NCBI RefSeq assembly: GCF_001644195.2
Contig: NZ_LWBL02000071.1
Coordinates: 1-33,292, forward strand
Length of the DNA stretch: 33,292 bases
DNA from: Bacillus marinisedimentorum
Lineage (GTDB): Bacteria; Bacillota; Bacilli; Bacillales; Bacillaceae_O
Reading direction: 5' to 3'
Positions within the stretch are counted from its first letter, which is position 1. Each line of letters starts with the position of its first letter. Below, one piece after another: positions 9,770 to 17,458 of this stretch. The notes beneath the pieces were generated by a model, which was given only the letters and a program-made list of their open reading frames with translations, was not told the DNA's origin and searched no databases. The position numbers and the translations under genes are program-made.

Positions 9770-10450
9770 TTACCTCTTGCGCAAGTGCTGTGTCTGTTCC
9801 ATATGTTTGGAGATGCGCTGAAGGATTTGCTCAACGGATTCTTCATTATTCAGCAAGTCATATTCATTGATATTCAAGCGCAGGACCGGGCACGCATTGA
9901 AATTATCGATCCAGCGTTCATACCGTTCGTGCATTTCCTGCCAGTAGGCAAGCGGTGTCTGCTGTTCCATCGGACGGCCCCGTTCCTTGATACGGTCAAT
10001 GATGTCATCCAGTGACCCTTCAAGGTAAATGAGCAGGTCGGGATGCGGGAAGTAAGGAGTCATGACCATGGCTTCAAACAGGTTTGTGTAAGTTTCGTAA
10101 TCGACTGCTGACATTGTTCCTTTTTCGTAATGCATTTTGGCGAAGATGCCCGTATCTTCATAGATGGAACGGTCCTGGATGAAGCCGCCGCCGTATTCGA
10201 AGATTTTTTTCTGTTCTTTGAACCGTTCGGCCAGGAAGTATACTTGCAAGTGGAAGCTCCAGCGTTCAAAGTCACTGTAAAAAGAATCAAGGTATGGGTT
10301 GTTATCGACTTTTTCAAATGATGTCCGGAAGCCAAGCGCCTTTGCAAGGGACTTTGTCATCGTGGATTTGCCGACGCCGACTGTTCCGGCGACGGTGATG
10401 ACCGCATCTTTCGGTATCGTGAACGTTTTATTTTCAGTTAATGAGATCAT
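9770..10450 (-). CDS. dck: Deoxyadenosine/deoxycytidine kinase
   Basis: Salvage kinase that phosphorylates deoxyadenosine and deoxycytidine; cytosolic. It has 226 aa. The P-loop GTVGVGKST lies near residue 27, the nucleoside-binding motif DRSIYEDTGIF near residue 95 and the lid-type region KERGRPME near residue 150. It is very close to B. subtilis Dck (YaaF), including NNPYLDSFYSDFERWSFHLQ. It overlaps the stop of dgk by 4 bp (ATGA), so the two are translationally coupled and form one operon. SD GGGAGAAA precedes the ATG. Confidence 0.96.
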   Translation of the reverse strand: MISLTENKTFTIPKDAVITVAGTVGVGKSTMTKSLAKALGFRTSFEKVDNNPYLDSFYSDFERWSFHLQVYFLAERFKEQKKIFEYGGGFIQDRSIYEDTGIFAKMHYEKGTMSAVDYETYTNLFEAMVMTPYFPHPDLLIYLEGSLDDIIDRIKERGRPMEQQTPLAYWQEMHERYERWIDNFNACPVLRLNINEYDLLNNEESVEQILQRISKHMEQTQHLRKR

Positions 10451-11088
10451 ACGTGAATTTCTCCCTTTTTTAAGGTTTCTTCAAGCGTCGTGAGTATGTA
10501 CTGCAAGTCATCCTTGTTAAGGACGAAATCAAGGCTGTCCCCGTTGAAGGTGATGACCGGTACATCAGGATGCCTTTTTTGAAAGCTATCCATGAACACG
10601 TCGTAATCCTCCGATAGCTGTTTCAAATATTGGGGGTCGATGTTCTTCTCGATATCCCGGCCTCTCATGCTGATCCGTTCCAGCAAAGTGTCAAGGTCGG
10701 CATGCAGGTAAATGATTACATTCGGTTTCGGCATATCTTCGGTCAGTGTATTGTAAATTTTGATGTATTTATCGTACTGATACGGTTTCAGCGTGCGTTC
10801 CGCAAAAATCAGGTTCTTGAAAATATGGTAATCGGCTACAACCGGTTTGTTTTGCTTCAAATAAAGCCGATCAATATCTTCAAGCTGTTTATAGCGATTG
10901 CAGAGGAAAAACATCTCTGTCTGGAAGCTCCATTCTTCAATGTTATCGTAGAATTTGCCGAGAAATGGGTTTTCCTCAACAATCTCTTTTAATGTATGAA
11001 ATTGAAAATGATCGGCAATCGCTTTTGTAAGTGAAGTTTTACCTACCCCGATTGGTCCTTCAACTGTAATAAACGGTGTATCTTTCAC
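10447..11088 (-). CDS. dgk: Deoxyguanosine kinase
   Basis: Purine deoxynucleoside salvage kinase, partner and paralogue of dck. It has 213 aa (B. subtilis Dgk 207). P-loop GPIGVGKTS at about residues 11-19; VVADYHIFKNLIFAERTL corresponds to the DR(S/Y)-type motif region. The start is GTG at 11088, preceded by AGGAGGGG at spacing 8. It is the first gene of the minus-strand pair and convergent to serS/tRNA-Ser, as in B. subtilis. The promoter should lie in the AT-rich 11100-11240 segment; a TACAAT -10 can be seen there on the minus strand but its -35 is weak. Confidence 0.96.
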   Translation of the reverse strand: MKDTPFITVEGPIGVGKTSLTKAIADHFQFHTLKEIVEENPFLGKFYDNIEEWSFQTEMFFLCNRYKQLEDIDRLYLKQNKPVVADYHIFKNLIFAERTLKPYQYDKYIKIYNTLTEDMPKPNVIIYLHADLDTLLERISMRGRDIEKNIDPQYLKQLSEDYDVFMDSFQKRHPDVPVITFNGDSLDFVLNKDDLQYILTTLEETLKKGEIHV

Positions 11089-11315
11089 CGGCTGCCCCTC
11101 CTATCTGTAAACCGGTCGTTCTTGCGAAATTTGTCTGTTTTGCCCAATATATGACGAATGTCAACATGCATAATTGTAGCATATCCGACTTCCGGAAAAT
11201 AGGAAAATAAGAAAAAAGCATGTGAAACCTTTTTTCTATACTATATACTATATATTGTATCAGGATCTGGTAAATAATAATATATGTTGACATAGTTAAA
11301 ATCTGTTTGTGACTC

Positions 11316-11344
11316 TTTAAAAGTATAGCCAATTGATGTATAAT
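11316..11344 (+). promoter_or_regulatory. Promoter of tRNA-Arg
   Basis: TTTAAA (11316-11321), a 17-nt spacer and a perfect TATAAT (11339-11344), 33 nt before the tRNA. Confidence 0.6.
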
Positions 11345-11377
11345 AGTTCCTGTGTCCGAAAAAGCTGATTATAACAT

Positions 11378-11453
11378 GGCTCCGTAGCTCAGGGGATAGA
11401 GCGTCGGTTTCCTAAACCGTGCGTCACAGGTTCGAATCCTGTCGGGGCCGCCA
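11378..11453 (+). tRNA. tRNA-Arg (anticodon CCU)
   Basis: Acceptor arms GGCTCCG / CGGGGCC, D-arm GCTC ... GAGC, anticodon loop TTCCTAA (anticodon CCT, reading AGG), T-arm ACAGGTTCGAATCCTGT, encoded CCA. The first anticodon-stem pair is a T-T mismatch. Gene order departs from B. subtilis after this tRNA. Confidence 0.95.
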
Positions 11454-11485
11454 TTTTTAAAATTGCTATACATATATTCGACAGC

Positions 11486-11540
11486 AAAGGGGCTGTCCTG
11501 AAGGTCATACGTCATGACGATTCAGGCCAGCCCCTTTTTA
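11486..11540 (+). terminator. Rho-independent terminator after tRNA-Arg
   Basis: AAAGGGGCTGTCCTGAA and TTCAGGCCAGCCCCTTTTT form a long stem; the loop itself folds as GTCAT ... ATGAC. The T-tract is on the plus strand. It may also stop the converging 11679-13407 operon. The remaining 11541-11678 shows no gene. Confidence 0.85.
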
Positions 11541-11678
11541 TATTATGAAGATCTTCCACATTCTGATTACAGGAATCGGCTCCCTTTCCGCCCATCCGTA
11601 TTACCGCAGGGAGGCTCTCTCCTATGTTTTTCAATCCAAATTAGCATCAAGGTATGACAAAGCTGTTTTTATCTTTTC

Positions 11679-12011
11679 TTAGTGCACAGGCTCTGCCGGC
11701 ACTTCAATATCAAGCAGCGGCGGATACTGCTGCGATCCGAAAATGTCGCCTTCGCCCGGGTCGCCGCTCGGGTTGGTCCGTTTGATAGTGAATTTGATGG
11801 CATTGGCAGGGTCGAATTCCACAAAATCCGTGATTCTTTCTTCTTCAATGTTGAATAGAGCTGCGATGGTCTGCCGGGAAATCGATTTGCTGTTTTTTAC
11901 AAGCTCGTATTTGTCTTTCTCTTTGAAAATGATGTCAAACGTGATTTTATCTGTGCCGGCATTTTTGCTTCGGATCGTTTTGGCAAGTTCATTTAATGTT
12001 TTTGTTTCCAT
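11679..12011 (-). CDS. DUF4387 family protein (AtuA-like partner)
   Basis: Small cytoplasmic protein of 110 aa that matches what I know as DUF4387, a family usually encoded next to a DUF1446/AtuA protein or fused to it. No catalytic motif is known. The N-terminus KTLNELAKTIRSKNAGTDKI is the recognisable part, and it ends in an acidic, Pro-rich tail. The SD AAGGAGG precedes the ATG. It lies 16 bp after the DUF1446 gene on the same strand, so both come from the promoter at 13464-13492. The likely role is as a subunit or stabiliser of the DUF1446 protein; this is inferred only from constant pairing. Confidence 0.85.
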   Translation of the reverse strand: METKTLNELAKTIRSKNAGTDKITFDIIFKEKDKYELVKNSKSISRQTIAALFNIEEERITDFVEFDPANAIKFTIKRTNPSGDPGEGDIFGSQQYPPLLDIEVPAEPVH

Positions 12012-12027
12012 TGTATTTGCCTCCTTT

Positions 12028-13407
12028 TTAAACCTCGATCGGTTCTCCGATTGTCGTCACGTTCACATCAAACAGCTCAAGCGGGGAGTCAACCGGGATC
12101 GTATGGTTGAGTGTCCATGAATAAGATGCTGTTGCTGGCAGCACATCATCGACGATAAAGGAAGCGGTACCCGCTGTTCCTTTTACTTCAGGAAGCCGTG
12201 CATAAAAAATCTGGCGTGTGCCGAAAAGGGTGAGCGCTTCAGCGGTTTCTTTCGTGTCCGCAATTCCTTCGACGATGATGCATAGTTCATGTGATTTGAT
12301 TTCTTTTACTGGTTCCAGGTCGCCCATGACACCATTTTTTCCGAACACCCGGAAGCTGATTTTGTAATCTTCGTCTATGAATTCTTCTGCCGTTTGCTGT
12401 TCAGCAAGTTCAATGACTTTATCGATATTTTTAATCGTATAAGGGTCGCGGATTCCGGCGATGCCGATGTACTTTTCGCCGTTTTTCCCCGATCCTTCAA
12501 GCTTCACTTTCACTTTTCCTTCGATAGGGACAAATTTCGTTCCAGTAATTCGGGTTGTTTTTTCATCATATTGCTCGTATACACAATCGGTCATGTCGAG
12601 CATTCCGCCTGCGACATATTCATAGTAAGGATTGGACCGTTCGTACATGGCATGGCCTGCGACTGAAGCAATCGTACAGCGCTGGTCCGGATGCATGGCG
12701 GTCACTTTCACATCTTCATGGGTGATGGTTCCAATGACACTCTCTTTGGCGCCATATGGTTCTGCACAGAAAGATGCACATTCAAGCACTTTGCCGAGAT
12801 AGTAAGCAAGATGCTCGGGAAAACCTTCCCTGATGGCGGGAGCAGCGAAAATGGCACTGTCGCTGGAACGGCCGCCAATGATGACGTCAGCGCCCATATC
12901 GAGCGCCTTGATAAACGGATGGACGCCGGCAACTGCTACGATGCGTGTTGTTTTGTCCAGGTCTTCTTTTGAAAGGGGATCACGCCCATCAAGACCCTCA
13001 ATTGCAATGCCCTGTTCCATTTTCTCTTCAATTTCTTCCTTTTCGACTTCTGAATAAAAATAAGCCAGTTTAAAAGGAGGAAGGTTATGTTCCTCGGCAA
13101 TTTCCCTGATTAGTTCAACATACATATCAACCCGGCTGTTCGACCCGCTGTCACCCGCTGAACCAATGATCATCGGAACTCCCTGTTCCCTTGCAGCAAG
13201 CAGCATGAGCTCCAAATCATGCTTCTGCCATTTCCGCATGCTTACGGAACGGTCTGCACCTAAAGCGGTCGCACCAATATCGTCACTGCCGGAATCACAG
13301 CAATAATAGTCGGGTTTTGTGGCAGCGGCTATTTTAAAACTTTCTTCTTTCGTCGGGGCAAATCCCAGATGTCCATTTGGACATACGATGCGAAGTTCTT
13401 TTTTCAT
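12028..13407 (-). CDS. DUF1446 / acyclic terpene utilisation AtuA-like protein
   Basis: 459 aa, cytoplasmic. It has the N-terminal DUF1446 domain of the AtuA family: CPNGHLGFAPTKEE near the start, YYCCDSGSDDIGATALG, then GADVIIGGRSSDSAIFAAPA. Pseudomonas AtuA is encoded in the acyclic terpene (citronellol/geraniol) degradation cluster, but its reaction has not been firmly assigned, and no other terpene gene is here. The gene starts after AGGAGGGG and is cotranscribed with the DUF4387 gene. It is preceded by a consensus promoter with an operator-like motif just downstream of the -10 that is shared with the divergent permease gene. I infer an acid- or CoA-linked catabolic role for this unit, substrate unknown. 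Confidence 0.88.
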   Translation of the reverse strand: MKKELRIVCPNGHLGFAPTKEESFKIAAATKPDYYCCDSGSDDIGATALGADRSVSMRKWQKHDLELMLLAAREQGVPMIIGSAGDSGSNSRVDMYVELIREIAEEHNLPPFKLAYFYSEVEKEEIEEKMEQGIAIEGLDGRDPLSKEDLDKTTRIVAVAGVHPFIKALDMGADVIIGGRSSDSAIFAAPAIREGFPEHLAYYLGKVLECASFCAEPYGAKESVIGTITHEDVKVTAMHPDQRCTIASVAGHAMYERSNPYYEYVAGGMLDMTDCVYEQYDEKTTRITGTKFVPIEGKVKVKLEGSGKNGEKYIGIAGIRDPYTIKNIDKVIELAEQQTAEEFIDEDYKISFRVFGKNGVMGDLEPVKEIKSHELCIIVEGIADTKETAEALTLFGTRQIFYARLPEVKGTAGTASFIVDDVLPATASYSWTLNHTIPVDSPLELFDVNVTTIGEPIEV

Positions 13408-13433
13408 TAATGTTCCCCTCCTGAATTCAATTC

Positions 13434-13458
13434 AACATGACATGTTATAACCAGTTAA
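13434..13458 (-). promoter_or_regulatory. Candidate GntR operator, copy 1
   Basis: A 25-bp motif whose centre is CATGTTATAACCAG with flanks AACATGA and TTAA. It is identical except for one base to 14425-14449. It lies 5 bp downstream of the -10 box of the DUF1446 operon, across the start site, a position that favours repression. Confidence 0.75.
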
Positions 13459-13463
13459 GCCAC

Positions 13464-13492
13464 ATTATAATGCCGTTTTATTTTATTGTCAA
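13464..13492 (-). promoter_or_regulatory. Consensus sigma-A promoter of the DUF1446-DUF4387 operon
   Basis: On the minus strand TTGACA (13487-13492), a 17-nt spacer and TATAAT (13464-13469): both boxes and the spacing are perfect. Such a strong promoter needs a repressor, which fits the adjoining operator. Confidence 0.88.
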
Positions 13493-13502
13493 TTCTGAAA
13501 AT

Positions 13503-13534
13503 TAAAAAGAGTCAAATCCCTGGGGATTCAACTC
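13503..13534 (-). terminator. Terminator of the GntR gene
   Basis: On the minus strand GAGTTGAATCCC-CA-GGGATTTGACTC followed by TTTTT. It overlaps the regulator stop codon and separates the regulator transcript from the DUF1446 promoter just downstream. Confidence 0.75.
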
Positions 13535-14274
13535 GTTGTCCGGGTGATGAAAAATTTATACTTATCTCCCTTATAGTACGCTGTGCGATATTCAATGGGC
13601 TGGTTACCGGCATAGAAGATGGAGGTGACTTTAAATATCGGGGCCGTTTTCTTCAGTCTCAGAAAAGAAGAAATGTATTCATCAGAAAGCACTGCTTCAA
13701 ATGTTTGCTCCATATGGGTTGGCGTGATATCAGGGATTTTTCCGTATAAATCCAGGGTGGAGAAAGGCCGGTCATGTTCTTTTTCCAGACGGGCTGCCTT
13801 GATGATCTGTTCACCGACATCCATCGGAAAGAAACTATCATAGAACACAATCGGGAGCATGTCACCATACCCGATCAGCTGCAGATTTGCGACTTTATCC
13901 ATCATTTTCGTGTGTAAAAGAGTAGATAATTGAAAATCGGTCAAAACCGTGTCTGCTTTTACGATTTCTGTAGAAGCAACAAGGCACTGTTGGGTCAGTG
14001 TAGATTGAAAACTATTAATCTTCGTTAATTCCTGTTTAATGGTGGGACTGGCAACGAACGTCCCCTTCCCATGGCTTCGATAAAGCAGCCCTTCATTTAC
14101 AGCGAGGTTGATTGCCTGCCTTACAGTGATTCTGCTTACGTTATATTCCTGCCCGAGCTCCCTTTCGGAAGGAATTTGCTGTTCAGGTGTCAGTTCGCCT
14201 GTTTTGATTTTGTTTGATAACAGGTCTTTTAACTGGATGTATAAAGGAGTTGAACTGCTGCGATCGAGATTCAT
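13528..14274 (-). CDS. GntR-family (HutC type) transcriptional regulator
   Basis: 248 aa. It has an N-terminal winged helix-turn-helix of GntR type (about residues 8-75; PSERELGQEYNVSRITVRQA, then GKGTF) and a C-terminal UTRA ligand-binding domain of the HutC subfamily (about 95-240; QPIEYRTAYYKGDKYKF at the end). It is encoded between the DUF1446 operon and the permease operon. The natural targets are the two near-identical 25-bp motifs at 13434-13458 and 14425-14449. The ligand is unknown and is likely the transported or catabolised compound. Its own minus-strand promoter has TATAAT near 14313-14318. Confidence 0.93.
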   Translation of the reverse strand: MNLDRSSSTPLYIQLKDLLSNKIKTGELTPEQQIPSERELGQEYNVSRITVRQAINLAVNEGLLYRSHGKGTFVASPTIKQELTKINSFQSTLTQQCLVASTEIVKADTVLTDFQLSTLLHTKMMDKVANLQLIGYGDMLPIVFYDSFFPMDVGEQIIKAARLEKEHDRPFSTLDLYGKIPDITPTHMEQTFEAVLSDEYISSFLRLKKTAPIFKVTSIFYAGNQPIEYRTAYYKGDKYKFFITRTTS

Positions 14275-14389
14275 CGTTTCATCACCAACTGTTTTTAAAA
14301 GTATTTTAAATCATTATAACAATGTATAGAAAAATAAGAAAACTCCACGGCTGTTAACAAATACCAGCAAGCTAGACGCAAAAAGTTAT

Positions 14390-14417
14390 TTGATTATTTT
14401 AAAAAATCTGATATAAT
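14390..14417 (+). promoter_or_regulatory. Promoter of the TRAP-like permease operon
   Basis: TTGATT (14390-14395), a 16-nt spacer and TATAAT (14412-14417), followed within 8 nt by the operator-like motif. Confidence 0.7.
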
Positions 14418-14424
14418 TCATTTT

Positions 14425-14449
14425 AACATGACATGATATAACCAGTTAA
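14425..14449 (+). promoter_or_regulatory. Candidate GntR operator, copy 2
   Basis: Same 25-bp motif as 13434-13458 with a single T-to-A change (centre CATGATATAACCAG), in the same orientation on the plus strand. It starts 8 nt after the -10 of the permease promoter. Confidence 0.75.
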
Positions 14450-14533
14450 TCATAGTGAGAAAGTTGTTTATCAGCCCGGGTGGAGATTTTTTTACATGTA
14501 AAATGAAAACGCTTTTTTATGGAGGTGGCCGAT

Positions 14534-15907
14534 ATGATGGGAGTTCCTTTGCCAATTTTTTATTTGATCGGTTTGGTCGCTTTTGTTGCCATTCTTTTTG
14601 TCGGATTTAAGCGGCCGATGTATGAAGTCATGACATTCTCGTTTTTGTTCATTATTTTGGTTTCCGGTCAATTCGAGATGTTCTGGTCTTCGTTGCTGTA
14701 TCCGTCGACAAGCAGTTTGTTTTATGCGATCTTTGCTTTTATGGTGGTTGCTGTGATTTTTGATGCGACCAGAGTTGTCGAACGAATCATCAATTTGATG
14801 TTATCCGTCGTCGGAAGGTTCAGGGGAGGAGCAGGTTATGTATCTCTTTTAGGCAGTACGTTTATGGCCTCCCTTTCCGGTACAGGACCTGGAAATGTTG
14901 CCGCGACAGGTGTTTTCACAATCCCAACTATGAAAAAAGCGGGATATCCTGCCAAGCTTGCCGCCACAACGGAAATGTCGGCAAGTATGCTCGGAAACAT
15001 CATTCCGCCTTCCGGTATTGTTCTTCTCACCTTTGGGATATTGGAAGGAATAAGTCCCGGCAGCATATCGCTGAGTCAGTGGTTTGTCGTCGCTTACGCC
15101 GTTGGATTTTGGTTTTTCCTGCAGCGCTGGCTCACATTATGGGGCATGTGCAAATACTACAAGGTAAAGCCGATTGCGAATGAAGATATTCCAAAGTTTT
15201 CAAAAAGCCTAAAAATTGGCTGGCCTGCACTGGTCCTGCCGGCGCTGATTTTTATACCTTTATTTGCAGATGCTCAGTTCAAAGACATGATTATATCACG
15301 TATAGGCGAGGATGGAGCTGCGGCCTTTTCTTCTTCCGTACTGATGTTCACTCCAGGTTTGGCCGGTGCTTATGCGATAGGAATCGGAAAGAAAGCGTTT
15401 TTCTCGGGGTCTGAAACAAATATCGGGCAGATGATTACAACTTTAAAAGGTTCGCTTCAAAAAGTAGTGCCGATCGGCGTGACCATTTATATGGCTTATG
15501 CGACTTCGCAAGTTTTTGCCGGCATGGGCATGGAGCAGGTTGTCCGTGATTGGTTTGTTTCGTTAGGAATGACTGTTCCGCTGATGATTGTGATTCTGCC
15601 GCTGTTTTTTATGATACTTGGAATGGTACTTCCGGGGTCGGCCCAGATTGCCATTCTTGGCGGTGCGATGATTGCGGCTTTCGGTTCGCTTGGCGGCGAT
15701 CCGGTACTGTTTGCAGTACTGCTGCCTGCCATGACAGGTGCACTTGAAGGGATGACTCCGCCGCTTGCACTCGGTTTGTTTGTCGCGATGGGAATAGCGG
15801 GCTCCGGCTTCAAGGAAACATCTAAGCTGGCACTTGTCTGGATTCTCTTGCATGTATTGTTGAGTATGCTGCTGTTGACAGGGCTGCTGCCTATTGTCGG
15901 ACTATAA
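14534..15907 (+). CDS. TRAP-like large permease (DctM superfamily)
   Basis: About 457 aa and strongly hydrophobic, with roughly a dozen membrane spans. The segment GTGPGNVAATGVFTIP and the following MKKAGYPAKLAATTEMSASM resemble the signature of DctM-type large subunits of TRAP transporters, which take up organic acids with sodium. The second half repeats the fold (VLPGSAQIAILGGAMIAAFG). Start: the ATG at 14519 overlaps the SD GGAGGTGG itself, so the ATG at 14534 (or 14537) is the likely start. No substrate-binding protein gene of DctP or TAXI type lies nearby. The next gene may be its small partner. Promoter and operator motif lie 85-145 bp upstream. Confidence 0.82.
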   Translation: MMGVPLPIFYLIGLVAFVAILFVGFKRPMYEVMTFSFLFIILVSGQFEMFWSSLLYPSTSSLFYAIFAFMVVAVIFDATRVVERIINLMLSVVGRFRGGAGYVSLLGSTFMASLSGTGPGNVAATGVFTIPTMKKAGYPAKLAATTEMSASMLGNIIPPSGIVLLTFGILEGISPGSISLSQWFVVAYAVGFWFFLQRWLTLWGMCKYYKVKPIANEDIPKFSKSLKIGWPALVLPALIFIPLFADAQFKDMIISRIGEDGAAAFSSSVLMFTPGLAGAYAIGIGKKAFFSGSETNIGQMITTLKGSLQKVVPIGVTIYMAYATSQVFAGMGMEQVVRDWFVSLGMTVPLMIVILPLFFMILGMVLPGSAQIAILGGAMIAAFGSLGGDPVLFAVLLPAMTGALEGMTPPLALGLFVAMGIAGSGFKETSKLALVWILLHVLLSMLLLTGLLPIVGL

Positions 15908-15922
15908 CCTGGAGGTGTTTAT

Positions 15923-16234
15923 ATGCAAAAAAAATTGATCAGTTTATTTGAAAACCTTTACGGATGGATTGCGTTTGTCACAATGACCCTTGGTGTCGGA
16001 GTAGCAGGAATGTTTGGTGTATCGTTTCTGATTGGAGGATCGGCGGGCGAATCCATTGCGATTCTCGGCGGCCAAATCATGACGTGGGGAATCCGCCTGG
16101 CAGCGATTGCTATGGTTGCAGGCCTCTTGTATACGTATGTGAAACAGGAACACAGTTTGACATTGAAATCTGAATCCGAAGCGGTCGAGAAGGAAATCGA
16201 TGAAGCTTATGCTGGAGTTGAAAAGGCTCTTTAA
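15923..16234 (+). CDS. Small membrane protein, candidate permease partner
   Basis: 103 aa with two predicted membrane helices (about 12-38 and 46-71) and an acidic, helical C-terminal tail (ESEAVEKEIDEAYAGVEKAL). It starts after TGGAGGTG, 15 bp past the permease stop, so the two are probably coupled. It is much shorter than a canonical four-helix DctQ small subunit and I do not recognise a family. Position and size suggest an accessory or small subunit of the upstream permease. Confidence 0.8.
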   Translation: MQKKLISLFENLYGWIAFVTMTLGVGVAGMFGVSFLIGGSAGESIAILGGQIMTWGIRLAAIAMVAGLLYTYVKQEHSLTLKSESEAVEKEIDEAYAGVEKAL

Positions 16235-16240
16235 TTCAGG

Positions 16241-16999
16241 ATGACAGGATGTGAATATGAAGTGAAACCCTGGATTGGTGTTACGGTCCATGTTGATGAA
16301 GGGCGTCAATATGACTTATATCCGGAGCATCCGCTGCTTTATGTGGAGCGGGATTATATTCGTGCATTGGAACATCACGGCATGAACCCGGTTATCATCC
16401 CTGTCCTTAACCATCACGATGATCTTCCCGATTATCTCGCCCGGCTTGACGGTCTACTGATGGCAGGCGGAGGATATTTGAATCTGGAAAAAAAGCTGCC
16501 TTCGAATCCAAAGCTGGGACAAACCGGGAAAGAACGGTTTTCATTCGAACTCTCGTTACTTCAATCTGCATTAAAAATGGATATGCCGATCCTCGGTGTA
16601 TGCAGGGGAATGCAAATGCTGAATGAATGTCACGGGGGAACCCTGACAAATTTACAGGATTCAACGCACCATCAGGAAATCCGCGGGATTCCCGGCCATG
16701 AACCGACCCATTTTATCATTTTGAACAAGCATAGCAGGCTTTCGGCAATTGTGGGGCCGGAAACCGTCATGGTGAATTCACGCCATCGGCAAATCGTGGC
16801 GAATGTCGGGCCCGGGCTGAAAGCGGCAGCATGGTCTGCCGGCGATGGCGTGATTGAAGCCATTGAAAGCGAACAGAATGCATGGGTGTTCGGCATGCAG
16901 TTCCACCCCGAACAAATATATACCCGTGAACCGCGCTGGTCTTCGCTGTTTAGTGATTTCAAGAAAGCGGCAGAATCTTACCGCAGCGTCCACATTTAA
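16241..16999 (+). CDS. Gamma-glutamyl-gamma-aminobutyrate hydrolase-like protein (peptidase C26)
   Basis: Class I glutamine-amidotransferase fold of the PuuD type, which cleaves gamma-glutamyl bonds. It has 252 aa. Nucleophile C121 lies in LGVCRGMQML; H222 and E224 in QFHPEQIY complete the triad. The N-terminus WIGVTVHVDE and the LLMAGGGYLN loop are typical of the family. Start uncertain: the ATG at 16241 has no SD, while the GTG at 16262 has AGGATGTG eight bases upstream and would give 245 aa. It is the last gene of the permease operon (6-bp gap to the small membrane protein) and is followed by a terminator. The substrate may be a gamma-glutamylated compound or a related amide. Confidence 0.88.
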   Translation: MTGCEYEVKPWIGVTVHVDEGRQYDLYPEHPLLYVERDYIRALEHHGMNPVIIPVLNHHDDLPDYLARLDGLLMAGGGYLNLEKKLPSNPKLGQTGKERFSFELSLLQSALKMDMPILGVCRGMQMLNECHGGTLTNLQDSTHHQEIRGIPGHEPTHFIILNKHSRLSAIVGPETVMVNSRHRQIVANVGPGLKAAAWSAGDGVIEAIESEQNAWVFGMQFHPEQIYTREPRWSSLFSDFKKAAESYRSVHI

Positions 17000-17049
17000 T
17001 AATCATCCTTTTACGGCAGTTTCAGTTAACCTATCCTGTAGAAATAGCC

Positions 17050-17090
17050 AATAAGAAAAACCTTGTCCTGCAAGGTTTTTCTTATTTTAA
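17050..17090 (+). terminator. Rho-independent terminator of the permease operon
   Basis: AATAAGAAAAACCTTG and CAAGGTTTTTCTTATT form a 16-bp stem around TCCTG and are followed by TTAAAG. The stem holds its own T-run and could act in both directions. Confidence 0.85.
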
Positions 17091-17120
17091 AGATTCTGTA
17101 CTTATATTTTGATATTCAAC

Positions 17121-17452
17121 TGTTTATAGGCACGGGAATCCGGTGCCGTGCTTATAAATGGTTCGTTCCACTGTATATAGGCACGCGCCCTCCGTTTCCG
17201 TGCCTATAAATGGTTTGTTTCACTGTATATAGGCACGCGTCCTCCGTTTCCGTGCCTATAAATGGTTCGTTCCACTGTATATAGGCACGCGCCCTCCGTT
17301 TCCGTGCCTATAAATGGTTCGTTCCACTGTATATAGGCACGCGTCCTCTGTTTCCGTTCTTATAAATGGTTCGTTCCACTGTATATAGGCACGCGCCCCC
17401 TGTTTCCGTGCCTATAAATGTCTCGTTCTTCTATTTATAGGCACGGGAAACA
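17121..17452. repeat. Tandem array of hairpin units, 52-bp period
   Basis: The motif TATAGGCACG recurs at 17125, 17176, 17228, 17280, 17332, 17384 and 17436, that is steps of 51, 52, 52, 52, 52 and 52. Each unit is an inverted repeat (TATAGGCACG ... CGTGCCTATA, 10-bp stem, 13-nt loop) joined by a conserved linker around AATGGTTCGTTCCACTG. There are six full hairpins and a final half unit. The fifth has a damaged right arm (CGTTCTTATA). Loop bases alternate GCGCCCTCC / GCGTCCTCC, hinting at duplication of two-unit blocks. The array ends 6 bp before the stop of the CrtC-like gene. Confidence 0.9.
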
Positions 17453-17458
17453 CATATA

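Noticed and set aside
11060-11332. 90-aa minus-strand frame overlapping the start of dgk
   Set aside because: No SD, composition unlike a gene, and it runs through the dgk start and the tRNA-Arg promoter.
11378-11453. Integration site at tRNA-Arg
   Set aside because: No integrase gene and no direct repeat of the tRNA 3' end were found in the window.
17121-17452. CRISPR array
   Set aside because: The regular 52-bp spacing suggested one, but the linkers are constant and each unit is a palindrome; there are no unique spacers and no cas genes.
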